A stretch of 64,000 bases of DNA from the NCBI GenBank assembly GCA_019059635.1, contig JAGVRJ010000003.1:62001-126000 (forward strand). Direction: 5' to 3'. Positions 23,338 to 34,524 of this stretch are shown piece after piece. The translations under genes and the position numbers were made by a program. Below the pieces are notes generated by a model, which searched no databases, was not told the DNA's origin, and saw nothing but the letters and a program-made list of their open reading frames with translations. This DNA comes from Proales similis. Its lineage: Eukaryota; Rotifera; Eurotatoria; Ploima; Proalidae. Each line of letters begins with the position of its first letter. Positions within the stretch are counted from its first letter, which is position 1.

Positions 23338-23561
23338 GACTGGCCGGGCGACAAAGCAATTGTGAGCAATTCAGTTTCTCACCATCGGCCGAGCTTGATG
23401 TCTGTTGGAGACAACTTTCTTAACAATTGCACAGGTTTTACACGGACCCATTGAAGGCATTGGTCGCGACGATTCAAGTTTGAGCGTTTAGCTTGTCGGA
23501 CAATCGAGACAGTAGCAATCGAAACGGAACTCAAGTTTTGTATGAGAAGTTACGGTTGGAC

Positions 23562-23567
23562 TTTATT
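23562..23567 (-). terminator. Polyadenylation signal of TENT4
   Basis: TTTATT on + (AATAAA on -), about 125 bases past the TENT4 stop and just before the PPIL1 promoter; the two genes are in tandem on the minus strand. Confidence 0.5.
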
Positions 23568-23692
23568 TATCACACGACTGGAAGTGAAATTAAGCTTGAA
23601 TTTTAGGCTTTTGTTTCAAGATTAAAAAAAGGGCAAAATGTGATGGGGATTTTTGTCGATTAGATTTCGAGATCGTTCACGCTAATTTGACT

Positions 23693-25234
23693 TTAGATTA
23701 ACGCTCCAAATAGATTTGATACATTTTTTTCATACGCCTGTTTGACCCTGGCTCGGTAATCCCTTACTTCTTTGGTTATGCGTATAATGCGACCAAGAAT
23801 ACTCGCTGCATGACTGGACTCATTTGACTGGCGCAGAATGAAATCATTTTGTGGAAGCACAATATGACTCAGAGTCAAATAGGCGTACTCGAATGCCTGC
23901 TTGACTTTGAGCACTCCATAGGAGCCCTTGCCAATGTCATTGAATGCGTTTAGGGGATCTTCAATGCACAGTATTGACGGACGGTAGCCGTTCACAGCGC
24001 CCAGCTGTTTGATCATTTCCTCTTTGGGCACGTAGCTGCCGCCGTTCTGAATGCGGATCGCCGTTTTCATGTAGTTAAAGCAACGGCCGTAGAATTCGAA
24101 AAACTCGATCAACAGCATACCCAAATTGTTGTTGTGCGAACGAGCATCAATGCGAGGGTGCAGCTGAAGAAAGCTAACCGTCATCAGGATGAGGCTGTAA
24201 GAGCCGATGCCGCCTGTCCAAACCTCGTTGTAGTCGCGCTGAATTAGAAATTGCTTCACGACCATAACTAGGGGCCGAAGGCAGGGAAACTCGATCAGAA
24301 AGCGCTTGATTAGCTCGGCCGATTTGACACCGTTCCAAGTGTTGAAGCTTATGTCCACTTTGAGATCATTTTTCGGCTCGACTATTTTGATAATGGGCAC
24401 TGATGCTCGGTCAAGAACGCGCACATTGCCATGGTCGCTTATTTTCTCTTTGATCAGAGCGTCTTTGAGAAAGTTGAGCGGCGGCTGTTTCCATTCGCCG
24501 AACACAACCATGTCAATATCGCTGGTTGGCAAGAAGAGGCCAGTTTTGTAGCTGCCGAACACGTCCACTTGAGCGTTGGGCAAGTGATGTTTGATTGCCC
24601 GAGTGATTCGAGCGATCATTTCGTTTCGCATGTAAATCTCCTCAACGGTGGGCGAAATGTAATCATTGAATGCGACTATTTCTCGATGCAGTGTCAGAAG
24701 GCCCTGACTGTCGGCGTCGACAGGTAACTCTTCGACGCTCATTGTGGTCGAGAAGCAATCACAATCGGAAAGGCAACCGGAGCCACACGATGAGTTGGAT
24801 GAGATCGACATTGAACGAGGACTCTTTATGCTTGATGCTTGTGCTTGCTGTTCGAGTCTATTTTGTTGATTAGTTTCAACTTGATCGATCAGCTGTTCCA
24901 TCCAGGGCGTGCTCATTGCATCATCGAGGATGTGCTGGTTGACTGGAAAATTGAGGCCAAACGTCGATGCTTTGTTCTCTCGACTGCTTGCCCTCAGATT
25001 ATTGAGGATGGACTGAGAGGTTTGACTAGACGGGGCCGACTGTAAATCACTGCTTGAACTCATCCGGCTTGTTTCGTCGTCGCTTGATTTCTGACTGTTT
25101 TGAGCGTTATTTACATTGGCGCCGACCGCAAGCACATTGCTGCAGTTGGTCTGGGTCACCATCCAAACATCTGTCCATGTAGAATAAGCGCTGCTGTAGA
25201 GCTCGGACGGATGCCAGCCGATTCTCGGATCCAT
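23693..25234 (-). CDS. TENT4: Non-canonical poly(A) polymerase TENT4 (PAPD5/PAPD7, Trf4)
   Basis: Nucleotidyltransferase that adds or mixes tails on nuclear RNAs (TRAMP-type surveillance) and mRNAs. Intronless frame of 513 residues. It starts MDPRIGWHPSE, matching the MDPR(I/V)AW start of vertebrate PAPD5/7. A low-complexity N-terminal region (to about 165) is followed by the catalytic domain: LHREIVAFNDYISPT, the GS loop and catalytic aspartates in VFGSYKTGLFLPTSDIDMVV, the third aspartate in LKVDISFN, and the central domain PLVMVVKQFLIQRDYNEVWTGGIGSYSL. The PAP-associated segment LGMLLIEFFEFYGRCFNY and the IEDPLNAFNDIGKGSYG nucleotide-recognition block follow. The catalytic residues look intact. 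The lack of introns is unusual in this window. Confidence 0.94.
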   Translation of the reverse strand: MDPRIGWHPSELYSSAYSTWTDVWMVTQTNCSNVLAVGANVNNAQNSQKSSDDETSRMSSSSDLQSAPSSQTSQSILNNLRASSRENKASTFGLNFPVNQHILDDAMSTPWMEQLIDQVETNQQNRLEQQAQASSIKSPRSMSISSNSSCGSGCLSDCDCFSTTMSVEELPVDADSQGLLTLHREIVAFNDYISPTVEEIYMRNEMIARITRAIKHHLPNAQVDVFGSYKTGLFLPTSDIDMVVFGEWKQPPLNFLKDALIKEKISDHGNVRVLDRASVPIIKIVEPKNDLKVDISFNTWNGVKSAELIKRFLIEFPCLRPLVMVVKQFLIQRDYNEVWTGGIGSYSLILMTVSFLQLHPRIDARSHNNNLGMLLIEFFEFYGRCFNYMKTAIRIQNGGSYVPKEEMIKQLGAVNGYRPSILCIEDPLNAFNDIGKGSYGVLKVKQAFEYAYLTLSHIVLPQNDFILRQSNESSHAASILGRIIRITKEVRDYRARVKQAYEKNVSNLFGALI

Positions 25235-26136
25235 GGCTCCTTTTTTTACTTATCTGCTTATCTCACTATCAAGTTGAGGCGTTCACTTTCGTCTCTTTTG
25301 TCTTGGAAATCAAGTCTCTCTTTACGCCTCGCTTTGTTTGTTTGTTGTTTTTTAATTTTTGATTTTCGACGATTGTCTCGCTCGGTTTCTTTGACGATGC
25401 AACTGGATGCTTATGCGATGGCAACCGAAAATAATTTTATTCAGTTCACTTCAATGATCAAATCTCGCTGCTTCATTCATCAATCGATGCTGCGCCATCT
25501 AACAGCTCTAATGTTTAGTCTAGTTAACAAAGCGAATTGCGTCATGGAAAGAGGCCGTTCTCTCCTCCCTTCCGGTCGCTCGACTCCTCTCTTAAGCTGG
25601 ATCGAGATCAACTAAATTCGTTTGTTGTACACTTTATGCATCTCTGGTGAATTTTGCTCTTATTAGTTTCTTTGCTTTTTATTTCTTCATTTCATTCTAC
25701 TCAAGCTCAACTCTAATCCGACTTTGGCTGTTTGCTCATCATCCGCGTTTGAACTAATTCGTTTAAATTGGCAGCTCGCTTTATAACGAACAGGTCACAA
25801 AGTTCAAATTTGACTCCAGCTGAAAAAGGAAGAAAAAATGGTTCAAATTTGAATGAATTCGTTTACTCTTGTTTTCTTAGTGTCTAAATGTCTCCACATT
25901 ACGGCCCCAGGAGATTTAAAAATGGCCTTTGGTGGTTTTTCCCTCAATAGATCGCAAGCACTTGGCGTCTGCCCTCCCAAATTTCTTCCTCCCATTCCCC
26001 CCGCACTCATTCGCTCTTACTCGTTCGCAAAATTTGCAAGGGAAAAAAGAGAGACAAAAAATGTTTTGATTCTCGTCTGCTAAATGCATTCGAAAGAATA
26101 AACGATCGCTGCAAATAAAAGTTAAATCGCGAGCCG
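25235..26136. promoter_or_regulatory. Divergent intergenic region TENT4 / ERCC5
   Basis: About 900 bases between the divergent start codons of TENT4 (-) and XPG (+). Pyrimidine-rich on the + strand in several stretches. No coding exon or RNA gene recognised. Confidence 0.4.
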
Positions 26137-29100
26137 ATGGGAGTGCAAGGTTTATGGCAGCTTCTGAAGCCATCGGCACGGCCGGTCGATCTGGGCGCCC
26201 TGGAGGGCAAACGATTGGCCATTGATATCCTTTTTTGTAGTTTTGCTTGAGCTCGCCTTGCACCGAAACTCACTGGTCCGAAAAGACCAGAGTGACTTAA
26301 CTCGTTCGTAAACGTGAGCATTTGGCTTCATCAGGCGTCTAAAGGAGTGCGCGGCCGGAGCAATCCGCATTTGATCGTCCTGTACAACCGAATATGCAAG
26401 CTGCTCTTCTTCAAAGTGAAGCCAATATTCGTGTTCGACGGCCCGAACGTGCCCAAGCTAAAAGAACGCGTTTTGGTCTGTTATTCTTTTATTTGCTCGG
26501 TTCTGATGTTCTGTGAAAACTTCAACGCCTCAAACAGCGAGAAAGAAACAAGAAGCGGCAAAGTGCAGCAGCCAAAAGCGACCAGCTTTCCAAACAGATT
26601 CAACGCAATCTGCTTCAGACAGAAGCGATTCGAAAGATTCGTGGTAATGCGCTCACTGTTCAATTAAATGTGTACATTCGTTTCGATTGGGTTCAATTAG
26701 GAGGAGACAGTCCAGCAGAGCCTATCTCTCAGGTCAGTCAACGTTCAGAAGGAGATGATGAGGACATTTTCAAGCTGCCTGAAACTGACTTCAAGTAAAA
26801 TCTCGAAATTGACGCCAAACCTAAACCGAATCAATTCGTTCGAACAGATGTGAAGAGATGCCAATTCAAAGCTATTCAACGGAGCTTGTACCGGTGCTGG
26901 ACGTAAGTGCCGACAAATAAACTTTGTCGCTTCTATTTTTTTTGCCAGCTCCTATTCTAGCCAATTGGACATTTAGCCGCGTGAAATTGACCAGGAAGTG
27001 TTCAATGAGTTGCCGATCGAGATTCAAATTGAGCTGCTGAGCGACTATAAGCAAACTCTAAAGTCCAAACGAAGCGAAAACTTCAATGAATTTCCGCAGG
27101 AATCCACTGACTTTTCGAGGTTTCAAATGCAGCGACTGCTGAAGAAAGGTGAACTTTCAAACCGGATAAACGATTTGAAGAAAAGTATGAAAAGTCACCT
27201 TTCTGGTGAGTTACTTGCTGATTGGCAATTGCTTGGCTGTCGATTACTTGAATGCACTTGACTTGTTCTTGTTCAAGCCGAAACAACATTCGACGACGTT
27301 TATCATCAACAAGTAGCCTCACAAGCCGACAGTGAAGTGATTCTGTTGACCAGAAAGAGCTCTTCGAAAGACGTTCTGAAGCGCATTTTAGAGCGAGATA
27401 ACGCTCAACGTGAACCACAAGAGCAAGCTGAAGACTTCAAGTTTACCGAGCAAGCTAAAGCGCATAGCAACAGCTCGTATCGAATCGAGTTTGATAAGAA
27501 CAACAAGCTGAATATTGTGCCTCGAGCGAGTAAATTGCTCTCATCAACGAGTGAATGCTCTCCGACAGCTGCGATGAACCCTTTTGAAAAGAGTAGGTAG
27601 ACAAGGAGGTTCGGTTTCGGGCTGAGTCCTTCAATATTTAAAATCAAGTGTTTTTACGCTCGGAAGACGATGAGATCGTCATAGATGAGAATGCGTCAGA
27701 CGAGGCCGGACAGAGAGCGAAAGAAAGTGTTGATGAAAAATTCGTTTGCGAATTGATGACTCCATCAAGCCAGCAAGTTGGAGCAGTTGTGTCCAAAGGG
27801 TCGGATGAGAACAAACAAGAAGAAGAAAAGCTCGGAGAGAATCTAAATACTGAAGAAGCTGATTCAACTCTACTTGGCAATCATAGGGACGAGGAGGAAA
27901 TCAAATCACAGTCTTTGGTTGAGACTGATGAAACAGAACTGAGAAAAGAGTTGAATTTGACTGGAGCCGTTCAAGAATACAAGTTGAACTCGTCTGATTT
28001 CATCCAAATGGCCACTGGGGATGAGAAAGAGATTCTGATCGAAAGTGAAGAAGAGACTGACGAAGGTGTTTAATCGTTTCGGATCTTTTAAGGCTCTTCA
28101 TCTCACTCTCAGTTCTCAAGAAATGGTCGAAGTTGAAATGGCTGGTGAGAGCCGTCTGGACGAAGTGAGCATATTAGCCAACGACCACGATCTGAGAATG
28201 CTGGAGGAAAGGCGTCAAATAGAAATGGCTGACGCTGAGCAGCTCGTAGAAGAGGACGAGTTGTTGGCCACTGTTGACAGTGACAGCCAGAACCTGATTC
28301 AAATGTCGAGCCAGCAGCAAATTGAGGAATACGAAGCAAATCTAAGCGCTGAAAACAATCGATTGATTCGTGAAAGATACGAACAAGATCGACTCTCGAA
28401 CCCTATTGAGCGATACATGATCGACGATGCCAAGGTAAAGCAGACAAATAGGAGTCAGCTTTGATTTCTGATTGAACGCCAAAATCAAAAGCATCTGCTA
28501 AATCTGTTCGGACTGCCGTACGTTGAAAGTCCGGGCGAAGCGGAGGCTCAATGTGCATTCGTGAGTTTAGCTTCTTCATTTTATCAGATTCAAGTTTTAT
28601 TTTGGTTTATTCACAAGCTGGATCTGAGTGGCCAAACGGACGGCTCTATAACTGAAGATTCGGATGTGTGGCTCTTTGGCGCCAACAGAGTTTACAAAGG
28701 CGTCTTCGGCGCTCAGCAAACGGTTGAATATTATTCGAGTGACGTTATCAAGTCTCAGTTGGCAATGGATCGTGAAAGTCTGATTTGTGTGGCCATGCTC
28801 GTTGGCGGCGACTACACCGAAGGACTGGACAAAGTTGGCGTAGTAAAGGCACTTGAAATTCTCAATGAATTCGACGGTGTCGGAATCGAAAAGCTTAAAA
28901 ACTTCAAGTGAGCTCTGCCCACAAGCTTGAGCTGGTTGAGGGTAATTATCGATTTTGGTAAAAAGAAAATGGCACGCGAGTGGATCAAATGACGGCAGCA
29001 AGTTCAGAAAGAGCTTGAAGGCACTCAAACTGCCGACTAGTTTTCCCAGCGAACTAGTCCACAAGGCCTATACGGAGCCGGAGGTGGACAAAAGCCGCGA

Positions 29101-29656
29101 ACCTTTTCAATGGTCGATGCCCGACATCGACCTTATTCGAAAGTGAGCTTGAATATTATTGCCCATGGTTAAATTGCTATTTCATTCGCGTTTTCAAGAT
29201 ATCTTGGTCAAAAGCTTGGCTGGAAAGTTGAGAAATTGAACGCCGATCTGCTACCTATGATGAAACGACTAAACGAGAAAAAGGTTTGCTTGCGTCTCAT
29301 ATTTGAATTTTTTTCGTTTTATCTACAATTTGGATTGGAAGGTTCAACAAAGCATAGATGGATTTTTGATGCCAGGGGCGAATCGCAGCAGTGGCCAAAA
29401 AAGCAGACGAATGGCGAAGGCAATAGAAGGAATAAAATCATCGACGCGAAAAGCTAACGATCGACTAGTCAGCAGGAGTCAAGAGCCGGTGCTGTCCGAG
29501 GACGACGATACAGACAATGAGCTGGTAGAGGTTCAAATTCAGCCAGAAATAAAAGCCAAAAAGACTCGAAGGGGGAAAACAGGAGGACGCAAGAGAGCCT
29601 CTACGGAGAATGACTCTTCGCTTGACTCATCGCTAAAGCAACGCAAGAGCCAATAG
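26137..29656 (+). CDS. ERCC5: DNA repair endonuclease XPG
   Basis: Structure-specific 3' flap nuclease of nucleotide excision repair (FEN1/XPG family). Exon 1 (26137-26224) encodes [19 protein letters not shown] and LEGKRLAID. After a U12-type intron the N-region continues [13 protein letters not shown] and [18 protein letters not shown]. The acidic spacer includes the XPG-specific block [18 protein letters not shown] plus [19 protein letters not shown] (26980-27160). The I-region holds catalytic [21 protein letters not shown] and [15 protein letters not shown] (28500-28840). After exons with [21 protein letters not shown], the C-terminus has a PCNA-box-like [10 protein letters not shown] and a basic tail rich in K and R, ending TAG at 29654-29656. 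There are about a dozen introns; those between 26650 and 26990 are not fully resolved. The spacer is shorter than in vertebrates. Confidence 0.92.
26225..26311 (+). other. U12-type (minor spliceosome) intron in ERCC5
   Basis: The donor ATATCCTTTTTTG matches the U12 5' splice-site consensus, and GACTTAACTC near the 3' end matches the branch-site consensus. The intron interrupts the catalytic aspartate codon of LAID|VSIW. Joining G to ACGTGAGC restores Asp and frame, giving AT-AA ends. A two-base shift (26227-26313) gives AT-AC ends and the same protein. Confidence 0.8.
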
Positions 29657-32639
29657 GGACCGTCCTGGATGGTCAGGTGCTCAGAGATATTGAATATTCA
29701 CAATTTACGCTTCATTTTAATCGCGTCTGATCGAATCGGAATTATAAATTTGATTACGATAACGTCAATGGTCAATTGACAGATTCGCATTATTTGGGCT
29801 CTGTGTAGAAAATGCATTTAAATTGAAGAGGCCGATCAGTTGCTGGAGGCGTTTCTTCCGACCGAACGAGCGATAAACCGGAGAGAGCGGAGCTGAGGGA
29901 CTTGCATAACTTAATGTGACTGAATAAGTGACTAGATGACAGTTAGTTGATTTTGATGAGAAAACTGATTATTTGACGGTTGCATCAATATTTGCTCGCT
30001 TCTGGACTAATTGCTTGTTATTTAGAAAAATATTTGTCTAAGATCGAAGGGAATTTAAATTGAGAGGTGGCTCGTGCTGCTGCTGCCCGAAGCCAGCCAC
30101 CGGTCGGATGCCGCATCTCGACGAAAGAGGCCTCTGAGCCAAACGAGCTATTTTCAATCAAAATCGACTCGGCTCGCTCAGATATTCGCTCGAGCTAGAT
30201 TCCTGCCATTTGAATTCCAAATTGGCTGGCAATCGAAAAAAAAGTTTATTTTTTTCAGTGTTTGTTTATGTTTGCGAATAGAAAGGGCAATTGAGAATTA
30301 CAAGCAGACTTGGCCGGCTAGACGATGACGAGCGAGAAGACGGCCAAGAGTTAAACACTTTCTGATTGGATGAATGCATGGCACACGGACGAGTGTGCTG
30401 GATCTTGGCTGAGCGAGGACTGGCTTAAAAATAATGTAAATAGCTGCAAGGTTAATTGGCGTCGTGCATGTGGCTAAAGTCACTTGTCTGCACACAGATT
30501 CGCTTGGTTGACCGTGTTTGTAAACATTGAGCATGAACTGACCGCAAGAGTGTGTTTTCTATCCACACGAGCTTGGTGGCAGGTAAATGTGAGATCAAAA
30601 TGGTCGTGATCTGATTAAGGGCAGAGAGAGATGGCCGGCTAGAGAGGCAAAAGTGACGAGATGCTTTGAGTCGGGCGGTGAAGACGCTGATTAAACTGAG
30701 ACGCAATCTAGAGATGAAGAGATAGCGGGCTTAGGTTGATGTGGTTGGAGGGCGCGAATAAGCTGGCCATTCAGAGATAATTGAGCGTGATAAGTATTTG
30801 CCTTATCCGCACTGGTCGCGGCTACCACCTAGCTCATCGTCTCGCTGCGGCTTTTCTTAGCCAACAATGGTGATGGTCGATAATTACAAACTTAACGATC
30901 AAGTAGAGCTCATGGATACTCATGGGCATGTTAAAGCGAACGAATGGACCAAGAGCAACGCGATTGGCTAATTAATAAATAAATTAATTAATGAACCCAA
31001 AGCAAAGAGATGAAACAAAGCAGCGTATTTGACAATGTGACTAGCCACCATCGGATCTCTACTAAATCGAGCCGACGCTAGTCGACTGCTCGCCAACACA
31101 AACAATGCCTTATTTGACAGGGCAGAGATCAAAGAGCTCTGTGTGGCGGATCTTAATCGATTTAGCCTCTCTCTCTCCCGCGTGTGTCCACTCATTCCCT
31201 TCGGCCCAATTAGAGTCTAAATTCCTTGCAAAAATAATCGACACGAGTTGAATGGCAATAGCCGACGCGGTCGCCTAAACAACGCTTGACCATCGCATCG
31301 ATGGGAACTTGTCCTGTGGAATGTGTGTGTGTGTGTGAGGTCGAGGTAAATCGACTCGAGCTCAAATATTTGCGTTGCAATTATTTGTTAGATAAGCGAT
31401 AGACCCGGCTCGTGTTTATGTGAGCGTAATTCAATCGTTTATTGGCAAGCCCTTCATTCCTCAGCGTACTTTGTATGCCAAGTCTGATTTGAGCTTAATC
31501 CGATTAATGAACAGCAAACTGTTTGCTACTGCAGCCCCTGCTTGTTGATGTTCTTTCTCCTTCTCTCTGTGTGTTGGGTGTTTGCACTAACACGTCCGGA
31601 ACTGGTCGCTTTAGCTGCTGATTAAGTTGCTCAAGCGAGACGATGATGAGTTAGAGCTTCTGCACTTGGCTCAAATTTCTCATTCATCATGTTATGGGCT
31701 CGTGATTGCATCATTGAGCTTCTCAGCTCTGCCTTATTTCTCACCTATTCCCACGCGCTGCCTGCCTTTCTTGCCTCAGGCCGATTAGTCGAAATGTGAG
31801 AGCAGATAAACAAAACTGGAATGAATAAAAAACGAGAGAAAGAAAAAGAGCTGGCAAACTAATTAGAACCATAATAAACTCTAAATCATGAACAAATTAG
31901 CTTCAAATTGACACAAACAGCCGAGTCGGCGGCGATGACCGTCTACGCAGTGCAGGATTAATTAGATTCCGAGTCAAGTTCAATATTTGTGATAAGCGAC
32001 CGAGCCTCGGTTCTTGTTCTGTTTACGCTTGACATTTTCCCTTTGACTCCTCTAATCGGACGATACAAGTTTTGAATCAAATCGAGTCCAAAGACAGAAA
32101 AGTCAATTATTCATTTGATCTGTTTGAGTTGCTTTTATTTTAGAATAGAGAGCACTTGAATGTTTTGATTTCTATGAGAGAAACGATACGCCATTCTAGA
32201 AGGTCCGAAAGACGACGAAAACATTTTTTTTTCTGATGTTTTAATGCCTGTCCTCAAGTTTGGGACCAAGACTGAGAGCAAATGTGAACCAGAAAATATA
32301 AATTGAAAGTCGCTTTTGTGGCCAAGTGATACTTGCAAAGAGAATCTACACGAACAGAGCTGGCAGTTGGTAGAAAATAAAAATAAAATTCAAACAAAGT
32401 GACACATGACAGAATTGAACAACAAGTCGAATCGAAGTTTGCTAACGAAAAACCAGCAAAGTTAAGAGAATTGAGGAGATAGAGAGAAAGAGAAGCAAAA
32501 TAAAAAAAAATCGAAACGAAGCCTGTGAATGAGAGAATTTACAAACGAAAACGCTCAGAATCGGGAGACGACTCATAAATAATAATGATCGAAGCAGATT
32601 TTGCTAAAAAACTGTCCAACATTCTCAAGACACAAGCGG
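29657..32639. other. Gene-poor region 3' of the unc-4 homeobox gene
   Basis: About 3 kb with no frame that looks coding (composition and length fit chance) and no recognised RNA gene. It contains a (GT)n run at 31322-31338. Likely holds UTRs, and possibly regulatory DNA for the adjacent homeobox gene. Confidence 0.5.
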
Positions 32640-33867
32640 TCAGTCGAGTCGAGGCCGCTTAGTGACAACGAAATCGTCCGAGTGAGCACTGGGACTGAAT
32701 GCAAGCTGATCACAGTCTGAAGTTGTAGCCCGAAACGACGACGATAGAATGCTCTCAATCGAGTAGGAAACTTTTCGCTTTGGCCGTTCAGAGGCCTCAT
32801 CGCCTTTGGCCTCATCATGGCTGCTAGGCGAAGATTGTCCGAACGGCGGCGAATGATTCCTATCTATTTGAGCAGTGCAGTCGCCGCTGCCTTCTGAGCT
32901 TCTTGGATGACTATCGCACGAGTTGCTTTGACTTGCGTTCAGATCAGCCGTGCTTGCGCTGCTCGATTTGTTTTGACCACCGGCCTGCTTTTGCCTTTGA
33001 GTTTGCTTTCGCCGCTTCTTCTCTTCGGCCGCTTGACGTCGTCGCTCGAGCTCTTCGAGCGGAATAGGCTCTCCACTGCAAGTTGTAGGATGCGCGTTAT
33101 GAGGAGGTCGGCCGGGACCCTTTTTCGTATTCTCCATTTTCCTCCATTTGGCGCGCCGATTCTGAAACCAGACTTGCACTCTGGACTCGATCAGGTCTAA
33201 TTTCATGGCCAACGCCTCTCGCATAAACACATCCGGATAGTGACTTTCGTGGAAGGCGCGCTCCAGCTGATCTAGCTGCCAGCTAGTGAAGTTTGTTCGA
33301 CTGCGTCTTCTTTTCGCCTCTTCGTCGTCTGAGTCTGCGTTCAATTTGGGTTAAGGGTTCGTAATTCTTCAAGAGTGCCTCATAAAGACCAAAATTACCG
33401 TAGTTAGATGCGTTATCTGACAAATGCTCTTGGTTGACTGTGTCGTTGTGCACCTCATAGCTGTCCTCTCGTTTTGGATTGCTCGCCGGTGGATTGGAAC
33501 GAACGCGTTTGGCTTTGGTCAAATTGATTGAATTTGAAGTGGATGACGCGGCCGAAGAGGCCGATGATAGAGTGGTTGGAGGAGTGAGAGGATTGGTTTC
33601 AGCTCGTTCCAAGTGAGCTTGCTGCGAGACGGCGGCCACGGCTGCAGCGAGTCGATTGCTGACCAGACTAGTGTGATGTGGGCTGAAGAAGTGGCGTCCT
33701 CCGGCCGCGGCCATGGCGGCTGCCAACGGCATGCCGTTGCCGTTCATTTGATATGAAGCGGCCAGACTGGCCAGGGCTGGTAGGTTAAACATGTTGCCAA
33801 GCAGCGGGTTCGACGGATAGATTGAGGAGCCGGCCGTGTACCTGTCGACGAAGTTGCCGAATTCCAT
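32640..33867 (-). CDS. UNCX: Paired-like homeobox transcription factor UNC-4/UNCX
   Basis: Two exons, 33867-33399 and 33334-32640, join at an aspartate codon. The first exon encodes an alanine- and serine-rich N-terminus of about 156 residues. The second opens with [20 protein letters not shown], the start of a complete homeodomain. Recognition helix: [15 protein letters not shown]; the residue before NRR is the glutamine typical of paired-like classes. The next segment, [20 protein letters not shown], is the family signature directly after the homeodomain in UNCX/unc-4. A charged coiled stretch and a C-terminal [11 protein letters not shown] motif follow, comparable to the (F)SVESLLS motif of UNCX. 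In animals this factor specifies motor-neuron and axial identities. Stop at 32640. Confidence 0.93.
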
Positions 33868-34504
33868 TTATGCTCGCTTAAGCATCCAATATATACGCCT
33901 TGTGGCTTAGATTTCTACGGGAAGCAATTAATTAGTTTCAATTAGACTTGGACTTGGATGAATATGGGAGGAGCGAGTATATGGCCGAAGGAGAACGCCA
34001 GCCAGAGTGGCTCACAACCAAGGGAAAAGCGAACGTGCGATGCAATGAGAGGAGAAATTTCCTACGGAAGAGAAACGGGCAATAAAGTAATCGAGCGTCT
34101 GCTGCTCACAATCAGTTAGCTCGAGTTCTCATGAGACTCATAATAATTTAATCTGCTCGCGGCCGCTGCTGGCTCGAAAAGAGCTGCGTATAAAAAAATT
34201 AGAGCAGCGCAAACAGAGACCGCGTTCTAAGGTAATGAAGTAATAGTCGAAAACGACCACAAAAAAAACAACAAGCACAACGAAGCAAAGAGAGAACGAG
34301 ATGGAAAGGCAGAAAGAAATACCGAGAGATAAGAGTCTGAGAGGTTCGTCTAGCAAGCAGGTAGAGGACTAAGTACAGAAACAGAGTGCTTGATTGATCC
34401 TAAAGAGGGTGACGATGAGGTGAAATAAAAAGAATGGGTTTAATAGGTGTCGGGGAGGGATCGACATAGTGGAGCAAGTTGGGCTGATTGCACTCCCCTT
34501 TTTC

Positions 34505-34524
34505 ACTCTCTCTCTCTCTCTCTC
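34505..34524. repeat. (CT)n microsatellite
   Basis: About ten uninterrupted CT units. Confidence 0.9.
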
